Both the position numbers and the translations under genes were made by a program. From Shewanella marinintestina (GTDB taxonomy: Bacteria > Pseudomonadota > Gammaproteobacteria > Enterobacterales > Shewanellaceae): a DNA stretch of 64,000 bases. Location: the NCBI RefSeq assembly GCF_023283845.1, contig NZ_JAKILC010000007.1:186001-250000 (forward strand), written 5' to 3'. The notes under the pieces are model-generated. The model was given only the letters and a program-made list of their open reading frames with translations, ran no database searches and had not been told where the DNA came from. Shown here one piece after another: positions 63,992-64,000 of this stretch (positions are counted from its first letter, which is position 1; every line of letters begins with the position of its first letter).

Positions 63992-64000
63992 TTAAGACGA

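Noticed and set aside
63992..64000. 6S RNA gene next to the folate cyclo-ligase
   Set aside because: Only nine bases of upstream sequence remain, so its presence cannot be judged.
1..64000. tRNA, rRNA, prophage or integron
   Set aside because: I found no tRNA-like cloverleaf next to genes, no rRNA sequence, no integrase or phage structural genes on reading both strands.

Overview
The window reads as chromosomal DNA of a marine gammaproteobacterium, very probably Shewanella. The main reasons are the torF/torR/torT/torS - torECAD trimethylamine N-oxide respiration locus, a Fur-controlled heme-uptake locus (tonB-exbB-exbD-hmuTUV divergent from a heme receptor, hutX and hutZ) and a periplasmic flavoprotein reductase of the kind abundant in that genus. 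Coding density is high. I see no rRNA, tRNA, CRISPR array, prophage or transposase gene.

Layout. (1) 0-7.3 kb: a putative respiratory module with a Tat-exported FAD reductase, an exported aromatic amino acid lyase homologue that lacks the usual MIO-forming Ala-Ser-Gly, a sigma-54 activator and an outer-membrane porin. The reductase operon and the porin both have good sigma-54 promoters with CGAAATATCG-type boxes 50-105 bp upstream, so they look like one regulon. (2) 7.5-15.6 kb: a MacA/MacB-like ABC efflux operon (fusion protein, small membrane protein, ATPase, two permeases) followed by an NtrC/NtrY-type two-component pair; arrays of GCGGACAC boxes precede a sigma-54 promoter. (3) 15.7-24.4 kb: housekeeping and stress genes (DUF1272, TetR plus aldehyde dehydrogenase, SpoIIAA-like, two tandem UspA, DUF924, two PH-domain membrane proteins, winged helix, NaChBac-like sodium channel). 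(4) 24.6-36.1 kb: the tor locus, including torE, which is only 56 codons long, and matched TorR boxes before torF and torE; an orphan MSHA-like pilin gene sits between torS and torD. (5) 36.3-50.8 kb: heme acquisition (hutW and the hmu/hug cluster) surrounding a PACE efflux gene with its LysR regulator, a YdcF-like protein, and a RibD-like reductase divergent from a TetR gene. (6) 51-60.5 kb: an MsbA-like exporter, lipocalin, acyl-CoA ligase, CcoG with its own sigma-54 promoter and nearby PAS-type activator, an orphan DsbD-gamma-like thioredoxin and a LysE exporter followed by a MITE-like element. (7) 60.9-64 kb: DUF3144, two tandem MSHA-like pilins, ung and 5-formyl-THF cyclo-ligase.

The most promising novelty is the first module: a MIO-less exported lyase homologue in an operon with a fumarate-reductase-fold enzyme that lacks the fumarate-binding histidine and any heme or FMN domain, under a dedicated activator whose predicted boxes resemble those of the unrelated ccoG promoter about 54 kb away.
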